Shown: positions 53,160 through 62,006 of the stretch, in pieces
How positions within the stretch are numbered: the stretch's first letter is position 1
How the letters are laid out: each line of letters opens with the position of its first letter
Source of the DNA: Lysobacter niastensis
GTDB lineage: Bacteria; Pseudomonadota; Gammaproteobacteria; Xanthomonadales; Xanthomonadaceae
Length of the DNA stretch: 64,000 nucleotides
NCBI RefSeq assembly: GCF_015453285.1
Contig: NZ_JADLZT010000012.1
Coordinates: 1 to 64,000, forward strand
Direction of reading: 5' to 3'
The notes under the pieces: model-generated
Database searches by the model: none
The model's input: the letters and a program-made list of their open reading frames with translations, nothing else
Told to the model about the DNA's origin: nothing
Program-made: the position numbers and the translations under genes

Positions 53160-53422
53160 GGGCGGATCACCACGGTTTCACCGCCTTCGGGAAACTTCAT
53201 GCCGAGGCGGTCGCGCGCGACCTGGTCGATGCGATTGCTTTCGGCCCATGTCGCCTGCTCGAGCTGCAGGCGGCCGAACTCGATGTTGAGTTCGTCGCGG
53301 CCGCGCTCGAGCCGGCTGAGCTGGCCGAACAACTGGCGATGCTGGTGGCGCGCGTGCACGACCGCCAGCGCCGAGACGATGTTGGCGGCCACCAGCACGG
53401 TCAGCAGCAGGCGCAGGGTCAT
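53156..53422 (-). CDS. ftsL: Cell division protein FtsL
   Basis: An 88-residue bitopic protein with a short cytoplasmic end, one membrane segment (about 4-21) and a coiled coil (25-60: '[28 protein letters not shown]'), closing with '[16 protein letters not shown]'. It is recognised by length, layout and position between rsmH and ftsI; sequence conservation is low in this family. It overlaps both neighbours by four bases. Confidence 0.9.
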   Translation of the reverse strand: MTLRLLLTVLVAANIVSALAVVHARHQHRQLFGQLSRLERGRDELNIEFGRLQLEQATWAESNRIDQVARDRLGMKFPEGGETVVIRP

Positions 53423-54384
53423 GCCGCCTCCCTGCCGCCGGCGGCGAGCTTCTCGGCGACGCGCAGCACGGCGCTGCGGGCGCGCGGGTTGGCCGAGGTC
53501 TCGGCTTCGTCGGCCTTCTGCGCGGCGCCAATGGCGAGCAGTGTCGGCGTGAAGGCCACTTCCACCGGCATGCGGCGATTGGCCGGTGGCGCCTTGCTGT
53601 GGCGGGCGATGAACTGCTTGACGATGCGGTCTTCCAGCGAGTGGAAGCTGATCACGGCGAGCCGGCCGCCGGGCTTGAGCCGCGCCATCGCCGCGTCGAG
53701 ACCGGTTTCGAGGTCGGCCAGTTCGCGATTGATGAAGATGCGGATCGCCTGGAAGCTGCGCGTGGCCGGATGGATCTTGCTGTCGCCGCGCGGCATCACC
53801 TGCGCGATCAGTTCGGCCAGTTGCGCGGTGCGCACGAGGGGCTGCTCGCTGCGGCGCGCGACGATGGCACGTGCGATGCGGCGGCTCTGGCGCTCCTCGC
53901 CGTAGGTCCACAGCACGTCGGCGATCTCGCGATCATCGGCCTGCGCCAGCCACTGCGCCGCGCTGAGCCCGCTGTCGGGGTCCATGCGCATGTCCAGCGG
54001 ACCGTCCTTGCCGAAGCTGAAGCCGCGCTCGGCGACATCGAGCTGCGGCGAGGACACGCCGAGGTCGAACAGGATGCCGTCGAGCCCGGCGGCGGTTTCG
54101 CTCCAGCCCGCCAGTTCGGCGAAGCTGCCGCGATGGATCGCCACGCGCGGATCGGCCCCGAACTCGCGTTCGGCGACGGCGATCGCTTCGGGATCCTTGT
54201 CCATCACCAGCAGCCGGCCTCCGGCGCCGAGTTGATCGAGCACGCCACGGGCATGTCCGCCACGCCCGAACGTGCCATCCAGGTACGTTCCATTCCCGGT
54301 GATACGCAGGCCTTCCAGCACCTGCGCGTACATCACGGGGAGGTGGCCGGAGAGCGCGCCGCGCTCCATGCCACCCGCCGTCAT
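53419..54384 (-). CDS. rsmH: 16S rRNA (cytosine-1402-N4)-methyltransferase
   Basis: A 321-residue methyltransferase (MraW) modifying C1402 of 16S rRNA. '[36 protein letters not shown]' is the SAM-binding start. '[22 protein letters not shown]' and '[13 protein letters not shown]' and '[15 protein letters not shown]' are all diagnostic. The ATG at 54384 overlaps the mraZ stop; a second in-frame ATG is five codons on. Confidence 0.96.
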   Translation of the reverse strand: MTAGGMERGALSGHLPVMYAQVLEGLRITGNGTYLDGTFGRGGHARGVLDQLGAGGRLLVMDKDPEAIAVAEREFGADPRVAIHRGSFAELAGWSETAAGLDGILFDLGVSSPQLDVAERGFSFGKDGPLDMRMDPDSGLSAAQWLAQADDREIADVLWTYGEERQSRRIARAIVARRSEQPLVRTAQLAELIAQVMPRGDSKIHPATRSFQAIRIFINRELADLETGLDAAMARLKPGGRLAVISFHSLEDRIVKQFIARHSKAPPANRRMPVEVAFTPTLLAIGAAQKADEAETSANPRARSAVLRVAEKLAAGGREAA

Positions 54385-54827
54385 AGCTGCAGGCCGAGCA
54401 GTTCCTCGCTCAGATCGTCGTCAGAGATCGTCTGACGGATCTGCGCGTGGTGCGCCTGCTCGCTCCACAACTCGAACTTGTCGCCCATGCCCAGCAGCAC
54501 CGCCTTCTTCTCGATGCCGACCGCGGAGCGGTGGCTGGCGGGAATGCTGATGCGGCCGTTGCCGTCGAGCTCGACAAACGCCGCGGCGCCGACCAGCTTG
54601 AGCTGCATGCTGCGGTTGACCGCCTTGGCCTTCGGCAGCGCATTGACCTGGTCGCGCAGACGCTCCCAGGCCCCATGGGGGTAGAGGTAGAGGGAACCGG
54701 ATTCGAACGGGTTGTAGGTGATGACCAGGCGGTTGTCGCATTCACGCGCGACGAGCTCACGGTAGGCGGTGGGCACCGCCAGCCGGCCCTTGTCGTCGAT
54801 CGTGATGGCGGTCTCGCCTTGGAACAT
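54381..54827 (-). CDS. mraZ: Transcriptional regulator MraZ
   Basis: A 148-residue AbrB-like DNA-binding protein that represses its own dcw promoter. It has the two SpoVT-AbrB repeats: '[17 protein letters not shown]' (8-24) and '[16 protein letters not shown]' (about 85-100). The ATG at 54827 is the family start ([11 protein letters not shown]). First gene of the dcw cluster; suitable operator repeats lie 60-85 bases upstream of the start. Confidence 0.95.
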   Translation of the reverse strand: MFQGETAITIDDKGRLAVPTAYRELVARECDNRLVITYNPFESGSLYLYPHGAWERLRDQVNALPKAKAVNRSMQLKLVGAAAFVELDGNGRISIPASHRSAVGIEKKAVLLGMGDKFELWSEQAHHAQIRQTISDDDLSEELLGLQL

Positions 54828-54886
54828 TCCGCACCTGTGTTGTGGCCGCCTCTGCCGGGCGGCTTGGTCGTTGAAAAACCACAAAA

Positions 54887-54911
54887 AACCCGGTTTTCCC
54901 TCGGATGCCCA
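54887..54911 (-). promoter_or_regulatory. Candidate MraZ operator (three boxes, 10-bp period)
   Basis: On the minus strand TGGGC (54911-54907), AGGGA (54901-54897) and GGGTT (54891-54887) repeat with an exact 10-bp period. MraZ of E. coli and Mycoplasma binds TGGGN-type repeats with that spacing just downstream of the promoter. Only the first box matches TGGGN fully. Confidence 0.5.
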
Positions 54912-54939
54912 CCTTAGGGACGGTGCACAGGGTTGTCAA
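54911..54939 (-). promoter_or_regulatory. dcw operon promoter
   Basis: On the minus strand a perfect TTGACA (54939-54934) is followed after 17 bases by TAAGGT (54916-54911). The -10 matches three of six positions, including the important first TA and last T. Transcription would start near 54904, inside the candidate MraZ boxes. The flanking 54940-55040 is the most A/T-rich stretch of this area. Confidence 0.65.
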
Positions 54940-55020
54940 CAACTTTCCAGAAGCAATTTCACTTGTCGCATCAATGGGTTGCGACGAACTTCAGAGTCTT
55001 ATTCAAGACTTATCCACTAA

Positions 55021-55349
55021 CCTTTGTTTAGTCTCATTTTTTGAGGCTGAGGCGGTCTCCGAAACCACCTGAAAACGAGGCGCAGCCGGGCCCGCCGCCC
55101 ATGCTGCTCCGCAGCATCCGCGTATCCATATGCGTGAGAGATCAAATCCAGTCGATCAATACGGCCCGACTATCGAGCCGGTGAGCCGCGCGCCCATGAC
55201 CGTGCCGCGCCTCAACCCACCTGCCGCGGCCCTTGCGGATCAACGACCTGACCGAGCCCCCTTGTAAGGGGGCGGATCCGGGCAAGGCGCGGATCGGGGG
55301 ATTGGCAGCGCTGGCTCGGGGCCCGAAGTTTGCTCCGCAAACTTTGGGG
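55021..55349. other. Gene-free stretch between dcw promoter and RNase P RNA
   Basis: No gene is seen. It contains short palindromes: ATGCTGC/GCAGCAT near 55100, CCCCCTTGTAAGGGGG near 55258, and the hairpin GAAGTTTGC/GCAAACTTT (55325-55344). The last two have inverted counterparts on the other side of rnpB. Confidence 0.55.
55321..55349. repeat. Inverted repeat flanking rnpB, left copy
   Basis: GCCCGAAGTTTGC-TCC-GCAAACTTTGGGG. Its reverse complement, with only three loop changes, occurs at 55775-55803 on the far side of the RNase P gene. Each copy is itself a hairpin. Confidence 0.7.
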
Positions 55350-55376
55350 CTCTTTTTGGCGCAAGCGCCAAAAAGA

Positions 55377-55377
<1 letters not shown>
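55350..55377 (-). terminator. Terminator-like perfect palindrome after RNase P RNA
   Basis: CTCTTTTTGGCGC and GCGCCAAAAAGAG are exactly complementary with almost no loop. It directly follows the 3' end of RNase P RNA on the minus strand. The T-run lies within the stem, so it is symmetric and could act on both strands. Confidence 0.55.
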
Positions 55378-55743
<366 letters not shown>

Positions 55744-55774
55744 CGGGCATTCTACTGCTTCGCAGCAGAACTGC

Positions 55775-55803
55775 CCCCAAAGTTTGCTGCGCAAACTTCG
55801 GGC
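55775..55803. repeat. Inverted repeat flanking rnpB, right copy
   Basis: CCCCAAAGTTTGC-TGC-GCAAACTTCGGGC, the reverse complement of the left copy at 55321. It is followed at 55847-55863 by a CCCCCTTTACTAAAGGGGG palindrome that mirrors the one near 55258. The remainder of the gap up to rsmI shows no gene. Confidence 0.7.
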
Positions 55804-55915
55804 CCCGCTCCGCATCTCCAAAACCCCGCCGCTGTCGCGGCGCCCCCTTTACTAAAGGGGGCTACGACTTGCGGAACATGGACCATGCCGGATGGTGCTG
55901 AACGGCCAGTTCAGG

Positions 55916-56761
55916 CTACTCGCCGCCGTACAGCGCCTTGCGAGGCGCGCCGCTGAGCTCGGCGGCGAGCTTGGCCGCCTGCGAGGGCTTCAGGTGTTCG
56001 ACCAGCTTCGCGTACAGGCGCCGGCCTTCGGCGACCTGGGCGTCGGCATCGTCGCCGGCGCCTTCGAGCATCACCACGAACTCGCCCTTGCGTTGATTCG
56101 GGTCGGCACCCACACGTTCGCGGACCTCACGCAGCGAGCCGTCCAGCACCGTCTCGAACAGCTTGGTCAGCTCGCGCGCCAGCACTACCGGACGATCCTC
56201 GCCGAAGGCGGCAATCATGTCGTCCAGCGCCTCGTCGATGCGGTGGGCGGACTCATAGAAGATCAGCGTTCGAGGCTCGGCGGCCAACCGGGTAAGCCGC
56301 TCGCGCCGCGCCGAGGCCTTGGCCGGCAGGAAACCTTCGAACACGAAGCGGTCGCTGGGCAGGCCTGCGACGCTGAGCGCGGCGATCGCGGCACAGGCGC
56401 CCGGCACGGGCGAGACGCGGATGCCGGCCGCGCGGGCGGCGCGGACCACGCGGAAACCGGGATCGCTGACCAGCGGCGTGCCGGCATCCGACACCAGGGC
56501 CAGCGAGTCCCCGCCCTGCAGGCGTGCGATCAGTTGCGCGGCCTGCGCGTCCTCGTTGTGCTGGTGCAAGGCGACCAGCGGCTTGTCCAGGCCGAAGTGC
56601 GACAGCAATTGGCGGGTATGACGCGTGTCCTCGGCGCAGATCGCGGCGACGTTGCGCAACGTGTCCAGCGCCCGCGGCGACAGGTCGCCGAGGTTGCCGA
56701 TCGGCGTCGCCACGATGTGGAGGACGCCGGGAGCGCTCGGCGTGGAAGTGACCGGGTGCAT
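55916..56761 (-). CDS. rsmI: 16S rRNA (cytidine-1402-2'-O)-methyltransferase
   Basis: A 281-residue SAM enzyme of the tetrapyrrole-methylase fold. It acts on the same 16S nucleotide as RsmH, also in this window. 'LHIVATPIGNLGDLSPRAL' (14-32), 'AEDTRHTRQLLSHFG', 'SDAGTPLVSDPG' and 'SPVPGACAAIAALSVAGLP' are diagnostic. ATG at 56761. It is divergent from lpoA across 76 bases. Confidence 0.96.
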   Translation of the reverse strand: MHPVTSTPSAPGVLHIVATPIGNLGDLSPRALDTLRNVAAICAEDTRHTRQLLSHFGLDKPLVALHQHNEDAQAAQLIARLQGGDSLALVSDAGTPLVSDPGFRVVRAARAAGIRVSPVPGACAAIAALSVAGLPSDRFVFEGFLPAKASARRERLTRLAAEPRTLIFYESAHRIDEALDDMIAAFGEDRPVVLARELTKLFETVLDGSLREVRERVGADPNQRKGEFVVMLEGAGDDADAQVAEGRRLYAKLVEHLKPSQAAKLAAELSGAPRKALYGGE

Positions 56762-56784
56762 CGTATGTCCGGATGGGGGGCGGG

Positions 56785-56790
56785 TAGAAT
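56785..56790 (+). promoter_or_regulatory. Candidate -10 box of lpoA
   Basis: TAGAAT, 47 bases before the lpoA start, in the rsmI-lpoA divergent gap. It matches the -10 consensus at five of six positions; no clear -35 is present. Confidence 0.35.
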
Positions 56791-56837
56791 CGTAACCGGT
56801 CCCCCGACAACGCCGCGCCGCGGCGCCCGCCAAACCG

Positions 56838-58250
56838 ATGATCGAGCAGATGAAGCACGCCTCCGCACGCGCCCGGTCCATGCACCGGGGCGCCCTCAAG
56901 GGAATGATCGCGGCGCTCGTGCTCGCGGCGACGTTGAACGGCTGCAGCACCGTCGCGCCCAAGGCCGGCGGGGCGGTGACCGCGGGCCACCCCCTGGTGG
57001 TGCAGGCCGCGCAGCTCGCTCGCAGCGGCGCCACGCTGACCGGCCCCGCGCGCCAGGCCAACGACGCCGAGATCGATCGCCTGTTGTCGCAGCTCGACGA
57101 TGCCTCGCTCAGCCGCGAGGCCGCTGCATTGCCGGTCGGCGAGCCGCTCTACAACTACGCCGGACGCGCGCTGCTGCGCCGCGGACTGGCACTGCCGCGC
57201 GCGTTCGACCGCACCGGCTGGAAGTTCGGCCAGCGTCCCGCGGCCGAGAGCGACGGCTACCGCCCGCCGGTCAGGATGGCGGTGCTGCTGCCGCTGTCGG
57301 GCGATCTCGCCGTGGCCTCTTCGCCGGTGCGCGACGGCCTGCTGGCCGGCTACTACGGCGAACAGCGCCGCCGCCCCGAAGTCGTCTTTTACGACACCTT
57401 CGGCACCGCCGGCGGCACGCTTGCCGCGTACGACCGCGCCGTCGCCGAGGGCAGCGACTTCGTAGTCGGCCCACTCGGCCGCGACGAAGTCGGCGCGCTG
57501 TACGGCAAGGGCGCCTTGCCCGTGCCGGTGCTCGCGCTGAATCGCACGAACAACGAACCGCCGATCGGCAATGCCAGCTTCTCGCTGTCGCCGGAGGATG
57601 AGGGCTTCGCCGCGGCCGAATACCTGCTCAACCTGAAAGCCAAGCGCGTGCTGGTCGTCGGTGGCGCCGACGAAACCCAGCGCCGCGCCGTCGCCGCGCT
57701 GCGCGACAGGCTGGCTGTGGGCGGCGCCGCCGTCACCGATGTCGCCAGCGAAGGCACCTCCGACTTCGCGCCGTATGCCTCCAAGGAAGGCGGCGTCGAC
57801 GCCGTTTTTCTCGCCGTGCGCGGCACCTCGGCGCGCACGCTGATGCCGCGACTGGCGCTGGCCGGCCTGGCGGGCAAGCCGCGCGTAGCGACTTCGCAGT
57901 TGCTGTCCGGCACCGGCAGCAAGGCGACCGAGGACGCGATCCTCGATGGCATCGCGTTCCCCACCGAGGCGTGGGCGACGCGCGGTGCGCGCGGCCTGCC
58001 CTCGCCGGCCAGCGCAGGCACGATGCTGGCGACGGCCAAGGGCCCGGGCGCGCGACTGTTCGCGTTCGGCTTCGATGCCTGGCAGATCAGCGCCTACCTC
58101 GAATACCTCGCCACCGCCAACAACGCGCACATCGAAGGCGCCACCGGGACGCTGCGCCTGGATGGCTTCGGCAACGTGCTGCGCACACCGGCATGGTCGA
58201 CGTTCCGCAGTGGCGTCACGGTACCGCTGCCGCAGGGCGACAAGCGCTGA
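56838..58250 (+). CDS. lpoA: Penicillin-binding protein activator LpoA-like lipoprotein
   Basis: A 470-residue LppC-family outer membrane lipoprotein that stimulates PBP1A in E. coli. The signal '[19 protein letters not shown]' has a lipobox (LNGC). The C-terminal periplasmic-binding-like domain is clear: '[29 protein letters not shown]', '[10 protein letters not shown]', '[12 protein letters not shown]', '[13 protein letters not shown]'. The N-terminal TPR domain of E. coli LpoA (about 250 residues) is reduced here to roughly 100. Several ATGs lie upstream of the signal core, so the exact start is open. Confidence 0.85.
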   Translation: MIEQMKHASARARSMHRGALKGMIAALVLAATLNGCSTVAPKAGGAVTAGHPLVVQAAQLARSGATLTGPARQANDAEIDRLLSQLDDASLSREAAALPVGEPLYNYAGRALLRRGLALPRAFDRTGWKFGQRPAAESDGYRPPVRMAVLLPLSGDLAVASSPVRDGLLAGYYGEQRRRPEVVFYDTFGTAGGTLAAYDRAVAEGSDFVVGPLGRDEVGALYGKGALPVPVLALNRTNNEPPIGNASFSLSPEDEGFAAAEYLLNLKAKRVLVVGGADETQRRAVAALRDRLAVGGAAVTDVASEGTSDFAPYASKEGGVDAVFLAVRGTSARTLMPRLALAGLAGKPRVATSQLLSGTGSKATEDAILDGIAFPTEAWATRGARGLPSPASAGTMLATAKGPGARLFAFGFDAWQISAYLEYLATANNAHIEGATGTLRLDGFGNVLRTPAWSTFRSGVTVPLPQGDKR

Positions 58251-58257
58251 CTCCGCA

Positions 58258-58656
58258 ATGACGAAGCTCGCGCAAGGACGGCGCGAATGCGGCTCCGCGG
58301 TGGAATCGGCGGCGCGCGACCATCTGGTGCGCGCCGGCCTGCGCGAGGTCGCCGCCAATGCCAACTACCGCATTGGCGAACTCGATCTGGTCATGCTCGA
58401 ACGCGATGCGCGCGGCGGCGACACGCTGGTATTCGTCGAAGTGCGTTAGCGGCGTGGCGGGAGCTTCGGCGGCGGCGCGGCTTCGATCGATTCGGGCAAG
58501 CGCCGCAAGCTGGTGCGCGCCGCGCAGGCCTTCCTCGCCGCCCACCGCGAGTACGCCAACGCAGCCTGTCGTTTCGACGTGATCGAGGCCAGCGGCGAGC
58601 CGGCGGCGCCGCGTCTGAATTGGCTGCGCGACGCGTTCCGCGCCGACGATTTCTAG
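58258..58656 (+). pseudogene. yraN: YraN/UPF0102 family gene with in-frame amber stop
   Basis: The reading frame encodes a complete UPF0102 (nuclease-like fold) protein: '[17 protein letters not shown]', '[15 protein letters not shown]', '[10 protein letters not shown]', then TAG at 58447-58449, then in the same frame '[32 protein letters not shown]...' to the normal end at 58656. Relatives commonly have Gln or Tyr at the interrupted place; CAG to TAG is a single change. Upstream and downstream coding quality is equal, so the loss is recent, or the stop is a sequencing error or is read through. It follows lpoA by 7 bases, the usual order. Confidence 0.8.
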
Positions 58657-58665
58657 CGACGCAGC

Positions 58666-59208
58666 ATGCCCACCATCCTCACCCACGCCATCGTGCCGCT
58701 CGCTGCCGGCATCGCGCTGGGTTCGAATCGCGTCACCCATCGCATGGTTGTGGCCGGCATGGTCGCGGCGATGCTGCCTGACGCCGACGTGCTCGCGTTC
58801 GCTTTCGGCATCCCGTACGCGGACGCATTCGGCCATCGCGGCGTCAGCCACTCTTTGATGTTCGCGGCAGCGCTCGCCACGCTAGGCGCGTCGTCGTATC
58901 GATGGCTGGGCGCCACGTTCCGTCGGGCGTGGTTCTGGCTGTTCGCCTGTGCCGCCTCGCATCCGCTGCTGGATGCGTTCACCAATGGTGGACTCGGCGT
59001 CGCGCTGTTCTGGCCCTGGTCCGACCTGCGCGTGTTCGCGCCGTGGCGCCCCATCCGCGTATCGCCGATCGGCCTGGGCTTCTTCGGATCGCACGGAATC
59101 GCGGTGCTGGTTTCGGAACTGCGCTGGGTATGGCTGCCTGCGGCGACATTCGCGCTGCTCGGTCTTGGCCTGCGCCACGCGACCGGCGCGCTATCCTCCC
59201 GGCGATGA
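58666..59208 (+). CDS. DUF457 membrane-bound metal-dependent hydrolase-like protein
   Basis: A 180-residue membrane protein of the YdjM/DUF457 type. 'PTILTHAIVPLAAGIAL', 'MLPDADVLAF', 'GHRGVSHSLMFAAAL' (HRGxSHS signature) and 'ASHPLLDAFTNGG' (HxxxD) form the presumed metal site. Four or five membrane segments. No firm function is known. It is coupled to the next gene (ATGA). Confidence 0.85.
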   Translation: MPTILTHAIVPLAAGIALGSNRVTHRMVVAGMVAAMLPDADVLAFAFGIPYADAFGHRGVSHSLMFAAALATLGASSYRWLGATFRRAWFWLFACAASHPLLDAFTNGGLGVALFWPWSDLRVFAPWRPIRVSPIGLGFFGSHGIAVLVSELRWVWLPAATFALLGLGLRHATGALSSRR

Positions 59209-60584
59209 ACGCGCTGCCGCCCGACCTGAACCACGAACTCGCCCGTGTGCTCGGCGACGGCTGGCTCACCGATCCCAGCGAGCGGCTCGCCTACGCCTAC
59301 GACAACTCGCGCCGGCAGTCGCTGCCCGACGCGGTGGCGCTGCCGACCACGCGCGAACAGGTCGCCGCGCTCGTGCAGGCCTGCCGCGCGCGGCGCGTGC
59401 CGGTGATCGCGCGCGGCCGCGGCACCAACACCACCGGCGCCACGGTGCCGGTGGCGGGCGGCGTGGTCGTGTCGTTCGAGCGCATGAACCGCATCCTCGA
59501 CATCCGTCCCGGCGACCGCTGCGCGGTGGTCGAACCGGGTGTACTCAACGGCGACCTGCAGGCCGCGCTGAAAGCGCACGGCCTGTTCTGGGCGCCGGAT
59601 CCGACCAGCGCCGGCTACAGCACCGTCGGCGGCAACCTCGCCTGCAATGCCGGCGGTCCTCGCGCGGTGAAGTACGGCGCCAGCCGCGACAACGTGCTCG
59701 CGCTCACCGCGGTGACCGGCGCCGGCGAACTGATCCATTGCGGGACGGCGACCACCAAGGGCGCGACCGGGTACGACCTGCAGCGTCTTCTGGTCGGCAG
59801 CGAAGGCACGCTGGCGCTGATCGTCGAAGCCAGCCTGCGGCTGACGCCGCTGCCGCAGGCACGGGGTGCGCTGCGCGCGATCTACCGCGATGTGTCGAGC
59901 GCGGCGCAGGCGGTGGCGCAGCTGATGGCGCAGCCGCTGACGCCTTCGATGCTGGAGTTCATGGATTCCGACGCGGTACGCCTGGCACGCGACATCGGCG
60001 GCGCCGACCTGCCGCAGGAAGCCGGCGCGCTGCTCATGATCGAGGCCGACGGTGACGCGGACACGCTGCCGCACTCCATCGAGACCTTGATGGCGGCCGC
60101 CACCGTCGACGGACTCGTCTCGCTCGATGACGCCGCCGACGAAGCCGCGCGCGAACGGTTGTGGGCCGCGCGCAAGGCATTGTCGCCATCGCTGCGCACG
60201 CTGGCACCGGGAAAGATCAACGAGGACGTGGTGGTGCCGGTCTCGCGCATCCCCGACCTGGTCGACGGCGTGCAGCACCTTTCGCGCGAGTTCTCATTGC
60301 CGATCGTCTGCTTCGGCCACGCCGGTAACGGCAACCTGCACGTGAACCTGCTCTACGACCCGGCAGACACCGCGCAATCGGCGCGCGCCAGCGTGGCGAT
60401 GTCGCGCGTCTTCGCCCTGACGCTGTCACTCGGCGGCACGCTGTCGGGAGAGCACGGCATCGGCCTGGCCAAGCGCGAGTTCATGCCGCAGGCGATCGAC
60501 CCGCCGACGCTGGCGATGATGCGCGCGGTGAAATCGGCGTTCGATCCCGACGGCATCCTCAACCCGGGCAAGCTGCTGCCCTGA
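59205..60584 (+). CDS. FAD-binding oxidase, GlcD / D-2-hydroxyacid dehydrogenase family
   Basis: A 459-residue flavoprotein of the VAO/PCMH superfamily. The FAD domain shows 'VIARGRGTNTTGATVPVAGGVVVSF' and 'PDPTSAGYSTVGGNLACNAGGPRAVKYG'. The C-terminal cap has 'CFGHAGNGNLHVNLL' and 'GGTLSGEHGIGLAKREFM', with the metal-binding His. The substrate is probably D-lactate, glycolate or D-2-hydroxyglutarate; the sequence alone does not decide. No GlcE/GlcF partners are nearby, which favours a stand-alone D-lactate or D-2-hydroxyacid dehydrogenase. Confidence 0.88.
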   Translation: MNALPPDLNHELARVLGDGWLTDPSERLAYAYDNSRRQSLPDAVALPTTREQVAALVQACRARRVPVIARGRGTNTTGATVPVAGGVVVSFERMNRILDIRPGDRCAVVEPGVLNGDLQAALKAHGLFWAPDPTSAGYSTVGGNLACNAGGPRAVKYGASRDNVLALTAVTGAGELIHCGTATTKGATGYDLQRLLVGSEGTLALIVEASLRLTPLPQARGALRAIYRDVSSAAQAVAQLMAQPLTPSMLEFMDSDAVRLARDIGGADLPQEAGALLMIEADGDADTLPHSIETLMAAATVDGLVSLDDAADEAARERLWAARKALSPSLRTLAPGKINEDVVVPVSRIPDLVDGVQHLSREFSLPIVCFGHAGNGNLHVNLLYDPADTAQSARASVAMSRVFALTLSLGGTLSGEHGIGLAKREFMPQAIDPPTLAMMRAVKSAFDPDGILNPGKLLP

Positions 60585-60608
60585 TCAGGTGCCACGCGCC
60601 GGGCGATA

Positions 60609-60803
60609 TCAGAGAAAATCGGCGATCTTCGAGCGCACGAGCCACATCGCGGCGATCCAGCACAGGCAGACGAACAGCACGCCGCCCCAGCCTTTGGTGA
60701 TACCGCCACCCTTGCGGAACACGCGGTTCAGCACGGCGATCAGGACGATCGGGAACACGATCAGCACGATGCCCAGTACGACCATTACCTGGTTGCTGTC
60801 CAC
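60609..60803 (-). CDS. Small two-segment membrane protein
   Basis: A 64-residue hydrophobic protein. The GTG at 60803 has GGAGG five bases upstream; an in-frame ATG at 60842 would add 13 residues. Two membrane segments ('VMVVLGIVLIVFPIVLIAVL' and 'GGVLFVCLCWIAAMWLV') flank a basic, glycine-rich loop (RVFRKGGGITKGWG). I do not recognise a family. It sits downstream of thiL, where many proteobacteria have pgpA. Confidence 0.6.
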   Translation of the reverse strand: MDSNQVMVVLGIVLIVFPIVLIAVLNRVFRKGGGITKGWGGVLFVCLCWIAAMWLVRSKIADFL

Positions 60804-60960
60804 GCGCACCTCCGCAGCGAGCGGCAGCGCCGGAACCGTCATGCAGCGGTGACGGGACATGCGAAGGCAGGCCGCGCCGGCGCAGCGGCAGCGCCTTGCA
60901 CCGGCAAAATGCTCTCGCCGGCGTTTCGATCTTAGCGCGGCAACGGATGCCGCGACGTCC

Positions 60961-61908
60961 TCAACCGAAGTGTTCGTAGCCGCCGCGCGGCGGTGCCCAG
61001 CGCTCTCCGTCCGCGTCGAACACGCGCACGCCCTCGCCTTCGACGATGCGGCCGATCCACGTGACCGGCGTGCCGACGGCGGCGGCCACGCGCTGCACGT
61101 CCTCCAGCACGTCGGGCGGTGCGGTGAAGCAGAGTTCGTAGTCGTCGCCGCCCGCCGCCTGCAGCGCGTGGCGCTGGGGCACAGCGAACGCCGACTGCAG
61201 TGCCTCCGAGGCCGGCAATGACTCCAGGTCCAGTTCGGCCGCGGCTCCGCTGGCGCGGCAGACGTGGCCCAGGTCGGCGAGCAGGCCGTCGGAGACGTCG
61301 ATGCCGGCGCGAGCGACTCCGGCCAGCGCCCGCCCCAGGGCGATACGCGGCACCGGTCGATCGAGCCGTGCGCGCAGCGCTTCGTCGGACGAAGCACCGG
61401 AACGCCACTGCTCGAGCGCCGCGGCGGCATCGCCGAGCGTGCCGCTGACCCAGACGTCGTCACCGATGCGCGCGGCATCGCGGCGCAGCGCACGACCCGG
61501 CTCGACGAAACCATGCACCGTCACCGACACGGACAACGGGCCGCGCGTGGTGTCGCCTCCGACCAGCGCGACACGGTGCTGGCCAGCCAACGCCAGGAAG
61601 CCGTCGAGGAAGCCATCGATCCAGCGCTCATCGGCGTCCGGCAGCGAAAGCGACAGCGTGCACCAGGCAGGTTCGGCCGCCATTGCGGCAAGGTCGGACA
61701 GGTTGACCGCCAGCGCCTTCCAGCCGATGTCGGCAGGCGCCGTTTCGCCGGGGAAGTGCACGCCGGCATTGAGGGTATCGGTGGCGACCACCAGCAGCTT
61801 TCCCGCCGGTGGCTGCAACAGCGCGGCGTCGTCGCCGATGCCGAGAACCACGTCCTCGCGCGTGGCGGCGCGTTGGCGGATGCGATCGATGAGGTCGAAT
61901 TCGGGCAC
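60961..61908 (-). CDS. thiL: Thiamine-monophosphate kinase
   Basis: A 315-residue AIR-synthase-like kinase forming thiamine diphosphate. 'EFDLIDRIRQR', 'VVLGIGDDAALLQPP' (metal-binding DD), 'DTLNAGVHFP', 'VALVGGDTTRGPLSVSVTVHG' and 'DVSDGLLADLGHV' are family motifs. The GTG at 61908 has AGGA upstream. It follows nusB, with a repeat element between. Confidence 0.95.
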   Translation of the reverse strand: MPEFDLIDRIRQRAATREDVVLGIGDDAALLQPPAGKLLVVATDTLNAGVHFPGETAPADIGWKALAVNLSDLAAMAAEPAWCTLSLSLPDADERWIDGFLDGFLALAGQHRVALVGGDTTRGPLSVSVTVHGFVEPGRALRRDAARIGDDVWVSGTLGDAAAALEQWRSGASSDEALRARLDRPVPRIALGRALAGVARAGIDVSDGLLADLGHVCRASGAAAELDLESLPASEALQSAFAVPQRHALQAAGGDDYELCFTAPPDVLEDVQRVAAAVGTPVTWIGRIVEGEGVRVFDADGERWAPPRGGYEHFG

Positions 61909-61934
61909 TTGTTGTCCTCGGTCCCGCGTCCGTG

Positions 61935-62000
61935 ACCTCACCCGGCCCTCCTCCCGCGCCCCGAAGGAAGTCCCCTTGGGGGGACACGCGGGAGAGGGAG
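61935..62000. repeat. REP-like palindromic element, copy e
   Basis: A CTCACCCGGCCCTCCTCCCGCG arm pairs with CGCGGGAGAGGGAG across a loop that contains its own small hairpin (CCCCAAGGGGA-like). Related to copies a-d. It occupies almost the whole nusB-thiL gap. Confidence 0.6.
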
Positions 62001-62006
62001 CACTCA

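Noticed and set aside
55021-55240. tRNA-like or small RNA gene between mraZ and rnpB
   Set aside because: No cloverleaf with TTC-arm and acceptor pairing could be drawn; only short palindromes are visible.
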